NCBI GenBank assembly: GCA_963771715.1
Contig: CAVYUQ010000014.1
Span: 141,304-205,303 of the forward strand
Source of the DNA: JACVRW01 sp963771715
GTDB taxonomy: Bacteria; Actinomycetota; Thermoleophilia; Solirubrobacterales; Thermoleophilaceae
Length of the DNA: 64,000 nucleotides
Reading direction: 5' to 3'
A model generated the notes under the pieces. That model worked only from the letters and a program-made list of their open reading frames with translations. It made no database searches and was not told the DNA's origin. Position numbers and translations under genes: made by a program. Of the stretch, positions 60,991 through 64,000 are shown piece by piece (the first letter of the stretch is position 1; each line of letters starts with the position of its first letter).

Positions 60991-62258
60991 GCGCGCTCCA
61001 GGAGCAGCTCGCCTACCTCGAGGACTCGAGCGAGTTCTATCGCCAGCGTCTCCGCGGCGTGCGCGAGCGCGTGCGTACCCCGGCCGACCTGCCTCAGCTG
61101 CCCTTCACGACGAAGGAGGAGCTGCGCGAGAGCCAGCGGCGCGACCCTCCGTTCGGCGCCCACCTGTGCGCGCCGCGCCAGCGCCTGGTGCGCATGCACG
61201 TGACCTCGGGAACCACCGGCGAGCCGGTGGCCGTGGGCTTCACGCGGCGCGACCACGAGGCGAACAGCGCTGTCGGCGGCGAGGCGTTCCGGATCGCCGG
61301 CGTGCTGCCCGAGGACGTCGTGGCCCACTGCCTCAACTACGCCCTCTACGCGGGAGGCATCGCCGACCACATGGCGCTGGAGGCGAGCGGAGCGACCGTG
61401 GTACCGGTGGGAACGGGCCAGTCGCGGCGCTTGCTCGAGCTGATCCCGCGGCTCGGAATCACGGCCATCTTCGGCACGCTGTCGTTCCCCGCCTACCTCG
61501 CCGGCAGGGCGCGCGAGGCAGGGATCGAACCGCGCGAGCTCGGGCTCCGGCACATCGTCACGGCGGGCGAGCCGGGCGCGGGGCTCGAGGCGGTGCGCTC
61601 CGAGATCGAGGCCGCCTGGGGCGCCACGGTGGCCGACAGCTTCGGGATGAGCGACGTCTGGTCCACGATGGCCGGCGCGTGCGGCGAGGGCGAGGGCCTG
61701 CACCTCACCGTCGGCGAACACGCGCTGCTCGAGCTGGTCGACCCGGACGGCGAAGCGCCGCTCGAGCTCGAGGACGGAGCGAGCGGAGAACTCGTGTGGA
61801 CGCACCTGGGGCGCGAGGCGTCGCCGCTGCTGCGCTACCGCTCGGGCGACCTCGGCCGCGTGTGGACCTCGCCCTGCGCGTGCGGGCGCAGCTCGCTTCG
61901 GATCCGGATCGACGGGCGGCGCGACGACATGCTGCGTGTCCAGGCGGTGAACGTGTACCCCCAGGCCATCAGCTCGATCCTGGCGGCCGAGCCGCGAATC
62001 GGACGCCACTGCGTGGTGGCCGACGGCGACCCCGTCGTGCCGCCGGTGCGGCTCTACGTCGAGGCGCCGGCGGACGTGGACCTCGCGGGCATCGCCGAGC
62101 GCCTCCACGACGCGCTGCGCACCCGCTTCGCGCTCACCCGGCTCGAGCCCGGCTCGCTGCCGGTGGCCGAGCACAAGACCCGAATCGTCCATCGCACAGC
62201 CCGCGGGGACCCGCTGCCCGCCGCGGTCGAGAGCTTGAGGAAGGAGCCCGCCCGATGA
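60987..62258 (+). CDS. phenylacetate-CoA ligase-like AMP-forming ligase
   Basis: A 423-aa adenylate-forming enzyme of the PaaK class. ATP loop RMHVTSGTTGEPVAVGFTRR, SFGMSDVWSTMAGACGEG and YRSGDLGRVWTSPCACGRSS match PaaK, including the Cys-Gly-Arg segment. The C-terminal AMP-binding_C_2 domain has DDMLRVQAVNVYPQAISSIL. It should convert a carboxylic acid to its acyl-CoA. Its position after the amidohydrolase suggests the substrate is the freed amino acid or a product of it. GTG 60987 overlaps the preceding stop. Confidence 0.9.
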   Translation: MSALQEQLAYLEDSSEFYRQRLRGVRERVRTPADLPQLPFTTKEELRESQRRDPPFGAHLCAPRQRLVRMHVTSGTTGEPVAVGFTRRDHEANSAVGGEAFRIAGVLPEDVVAHCLNYALYAGGIADHMALEASGATVVPVGTGQSRRLLELIPRLGITAIFGTLSFPAYLAGRAREAGIEPRELGLRHIVTAGEPGAGLEAVRSEIEAAWGATVADSFGMSDVWSTMAGACGEGEGLHLTVGEHALLELVDPDGEAPLELEDGASGELVWTHLGREASPLLRYRSGDLGRVWTSPCACGRSSLRIRIDGRRDDMLRVQAVNVYPQAISSILAAEPRIGRHCVVADGDPVVPPVRLYVEAPADVDLAGIAERLHDALRTRFALTRLEPGSLPVAEHKTRIVHRTARGDPLPAAVESLRKEPAR

Positions 62259-63013
62259 CCGTCACGACCGCCGACCTGCGTGCAGCCAGGGTGATCACCT
62301 GGGACCGCCAGGCCCGCCGCAACGCGTGGGACCTGCCCACCATGACCGCGATCGCCGACGCGATCGAGGCCGCGGGCGCCGACACGGCCGTGCGGCTCGT
62401 CGCAGTGCGCGGAGCGGGCGCGCACTTCTCGGCCGGCGACGACCTCTACGCGGCGATCGAGGCGGACAGCTCGGCGTGGGCGGCCACGATCGACGGCTTC
62501 CAGCGACTCACGCGCGTGGTCCTCGCCGCGCCCGTGCCGGTGGTCGCGGTGGTGGACGGCGTGTGCGTGGGGGGCGCGCTCGAGTTCGCGGCCAGCTGTG
62601 ACCTCCGGATCTGCACCGAGCGCGTGCGCCTGATCACCCCCGAGGTCGGGATCGGCCTCGTGGCGAGCAACGCCGGCACGCTCCTGCTGCCGGAGGTCGT
62701 CGGCGAAACCGCCGCCCGCGAGCTCCTGCTGAGCGGCGAGCAGCGCGACGCCGCATGGGCGCGCGAGCACGGCTTCGCCACCGAGCTCGTGGCGCCGGCC
62801 GAGCTCGACGCCCGCATCGAGCACTGGGCCACGGTCTTCTCGCGAACCTCGCGGGATGCCGTCGCCGCGACCAAGGCGATGCTGAACGAGCGCTTCGGTG
62901 ACCTGCTGCGCGCCGCGATGGAGCGCGAGACCCACCACTGCGTGCGCCTGTTCGACGAGCCGGACGCCCGAGCCGCGCTGAGCGCGTTCGCGGAGCGCAA
63001 GGCATCGGGCTGA
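62255..63013 (+). CDS. enoyl-CoA hydratase/isomerase family protein
   Basis: A 252-aa crotonase-fold enzyme. The CoA/oxyanion loops are FSAGDDLYAAIEADS and VDGVCVGGALEFAASCDLRI; RLITPEVGIGLVASNAGTLL supplies one acidic residue at the usual Glu position. ATG 62255 with AAGGAG upstream, overlapping the ligase stop (ATGA). It is the last gene of the operon; hydration, deamination or thioester cleavage of the CoA ester are all possible for the fold. Confidence 0.92.
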   Translation: MTVTTADLRAARVITWDRQARRNAWDLPTMTAIADAIEAAGADTAVRLVAVRGAGAHFSAGDDLYAAIEADSSAWAATIDGFQRLTRVVLAAPVPVVAVVDGVCVGGALEFAASCDLRICTERVRLITPEVGIGLVASNAGTLLLPEVVGETAARELLLSGEQRDAAWAREHGFATELVAPAELDARIEHWATVFSRTSRDAVAATKAMLNERFGDLLRAAMERETHHCVRLFDEPDARAALSAFAERKASG

Positions 63014-63050
63014 CCGCCCCGTGCAATCTGGGAACTACCGCGCCACCATG

Positions 63051-63074
63051 GTGGCCACCGACCTCGGTGGCCAC
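63051..63074. terminator. intergenic hairpin after the pyrimidine-type operon
   Basis: Perfect 11-bp arms GTGGCCACCGA and TCGGTGGCCAC with a CC loop, 37 bp after the enoyl-CoA hydratase stop and 50 bp before the convergent repeat-protein stop. A CCACCATGGTGG palindrome overlaps its left side. No T-tract is present, as is common in GC-rich actinobacteria, so a bidirectional terminator is likely but unproven. Confidence 0.5.
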
Positions 63075-63124
63075 GCGTCACGGCCGAACCGCCTCACCTT
63101 CACGGTTGTACGAGGCTGAGCAGC

Positions 63125-64000
63125 CTACGGCAGCGCCAGGGTCATGCTGCCCGTGTACGCGTTCAGCGGGTCGACGAAGATCGTGTGCGTGCCGTCGAGC
63201 CGGAGCCCCGCGCTCAGCGTCTTCGGTGTCGTGAACACGTACTGCGATGGCACCAGCTCGGTGCCGTCGGGATTCGTGACGACCAGTTTCGACTGGGCGA
63301 TAGTCGTGCCGCTGATCTGGAGCGTGAGCGTCCGGCCCGCCGTGCCGTCGAACGTGACCGCGGCGTTCTGCCCGGGTGTCGGGATGGTCACCTTCAGCGG
63401 CGGTCCACCGATCGAGGTGGTCGCGCTGAAGTTCGGCGGGACGTCGTAGAGCGTCAGCGTCACGCTGCCGCTCGCCCCGGCCCGGAGGTCCACCGGGATC
63501 GCGTAGGTGCCGGTCTGCGGGAGCGTCTTCGTGTCGATGAACAGACCGCTCGAGGTGGCCGAGATGGCGGATGCCAGCACCGATCCGTCCGGCGCCACGA
63601 TCGACACCGAGATGCCGCAGCACGCGGGCCCGGCCTTAAGGCTCACTCGCTGGCCGGCCACCCCGCTGAAGCTCAGCCTCGCGTTCTGGCCCGGCGTGGT
63701 GGTCGCCACGGAGACCGGCGGGCCACCCGGCACGATCGCCGCCGTCAGGTCTGGCGGCACGGCGTAGAGGGTCAGGGTCGCACTGCCGGTAGCCGCTCCC
63801 GACGGATCGACCACGAGCGTATACCTCCCCGACTGCGGAAGCGTCCGCGTGTCGACGAAGCCGCCGCTCGCGCCGACGACCGTCGGCGAGCCGACCGCCG
63901 AGCCGTCCGGGCCGACGATCAACAGCTTGGTGCTGCAACAGATTGGCCCCACCTTCACGCTGACGCGGTCACCGGCGCTCGCCTCGAAGCCAAGCGGCGG
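63125..64000 (-). CDS. repeat-containing extracellular-type protein (3' part; 5' end beyond the window)
   Basis: The frame is open to the window edge; about 291 codons are visible and no start is needed inside. It holds tandem 106-aa units, each with a VGPICC or AGPACC vicinal cysteine pair, an IV.PDGS strand, TLPQ(S/T)G.Y, and (Y)AVPPDL or YDVPPNF, PPVSVATTTPGQNA. The last unit is shortened and lacks the CC. The pattern resembles PPC-type or bacterial Ig-like modules. It is probably secreted; the signal peptide would lie off the edge. TAG stop at 63125. Confidence 0.8.
   Translation of the reverse strand, partial: PPLGFEASAGDRVSVKVGPICCSTKLLIVGPDGSAVGSPTVVGASGGFVDTRTLPQSGRYTLVVDPSGAATGSATLTLYAVPPDLTAAIVPGGPPVSVATTTPGQNARLSFSGVAGQRVSLKAGPACCGISVSIVAPDGSVLASAISATSSGLFIDTKTLPQTGTYAIPVDLRAGASGSVTLTLYDVPPNFSATTSIGGPPLKVTIPTPGQNAAVTFDGTAGRTLTLQISGTTIAQSKLVVTNPDGTELVPSQYVFTTPKTLSAGLRLDGTHTIFVDPLNAYTGSMTLALP
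63329..63964 (-). repeat. two tandem 318-bp coding repeats (106 aa each)
   Basis: Copy 1 at 63647-63964 and copy 2 at 63329-63646 encode aligned 106-residue units with no gaps; VSVKVGPICC aligns with VSLKAGPACC at position 1-10 and TTPGQNARLSFS with PTPGQNAAVTFD at about 89-100. A third, truncated unit without the cysteine pair follows to 63125. More copies probably lie outside the window. Confidence 0.8.

Noticed and set aside
1..64000. CRISPR arrays, insertion sequences, integrases, rRNA genes and plasmid or phage origins
   Set aside because: I found no regularly spaced direct repeats, no transposase or integrase motifs, no rRNA sequence and no replication gene.

Overview
The window reads as chromosomal DNA of a high-GC soil actinobacterium, most likely class Thermoleophilia (Solirubrobacterales/Gaiellales type). 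The grounds are the very GC-rich codon use with frequent GTG starts, the NucS/EndoMS mismatch endonuclease, two LLM-class (F420-type) oxidoreductases, LAL/LuxR and NarL regulators, and secreted proteins of a style common in that class (YANVMST-type surface protein, RTX protein, vicinal-cysteine repeats). The lineage is inference; no rRNA is present. I saw no phage, transposon, integron or CRISPR array. Genes are dense, no gap exceeds 300 bases, and many neighbours overlap by 4 bp (ATGA or GTGA) or run tail-to-tail into each other.

Layout. 0-9.3 kb: FGGY kinase, K+(Na+)/H+ antiporter, a choline-kinase-like phosphotransferase coupled to a circularly permuted ATP-grasp, a FadR-type regulator, a methyltransferase, tRNA-Ser(GGA), several tiny membrane proteins and a zincin. 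9.4-17.1 kb: one leftward run of eight genes: SGNH hydrolase, PhoX phosphatase, UshA-type 5'-nucleotidase, UspA, a GlpA-like/GlpB-like oxidoreductase pair and two small hydrophilic proteins. 17-29.6 kb: a cNMP-glutaredoxin-thioredoxin-reductase fusion, a surface protein, a GT-C-like membrane protein, tRNA-Ser(CGA), a PAS-GGDEF-EAL protein, TadA with an epimerase, a subtilase, UspA, a NarL regulator, an AI-2E permease, CsbD and PlsC. 29.7-37.1 kb: NucS; a P450-LLM-PPK2 overlap operon; MsrA; and a YceH, GGDEF/HD-GYP, Nudix, Nudix operon. 37.2-48.2 kb: MFS, SRPBCC, cupin, SnoaL, a Baeyer-Villiger-type monooxygenase, a large secreted protein, a Rieske oxygenase, VOC and an ECF sigma-DUF899-VOC operon. 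48.2-56.3 kb: a LAL regulator flanked by secreted-protein genes, then a hybrid-free two-component system. 56.4-63.0 kb: a MerR regulator, an operator and a cupin-LLM-dihydropyrimidinase-amidohydrolase-CoA ligase-enoyl-CoA hydratase operon. The right edge holds part of a repeat protein.

The most coherent system is the 56.4-63.0 kb operon. It looks like a reductive pyrimidine or hydantoin degradation route in which a flavin/F420 LLM enzyme sits where a dihydropyrimidine dehydrogenase would be expected, extended by CoA activation and hydration. Two regulatory observations stand out: two copies of a TTAGGGA-N2-TCCCCGG motif bracket the LAL regulator and precede secreted-protein genes, and a perfect 13-bp-arm palindrome lies between a VOC gene and an ECF sigma gene.

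More than a dozen otherwise well-conserved genes are each broken by one-base indels, nearly all of them insertions. Removing the extra base restores family-typical sequence and length every time. I treat these as intact genes with probable sequence errors and give their full extents. The reader should not take the raw frames, or the apparent gene fusions they create, at face value.
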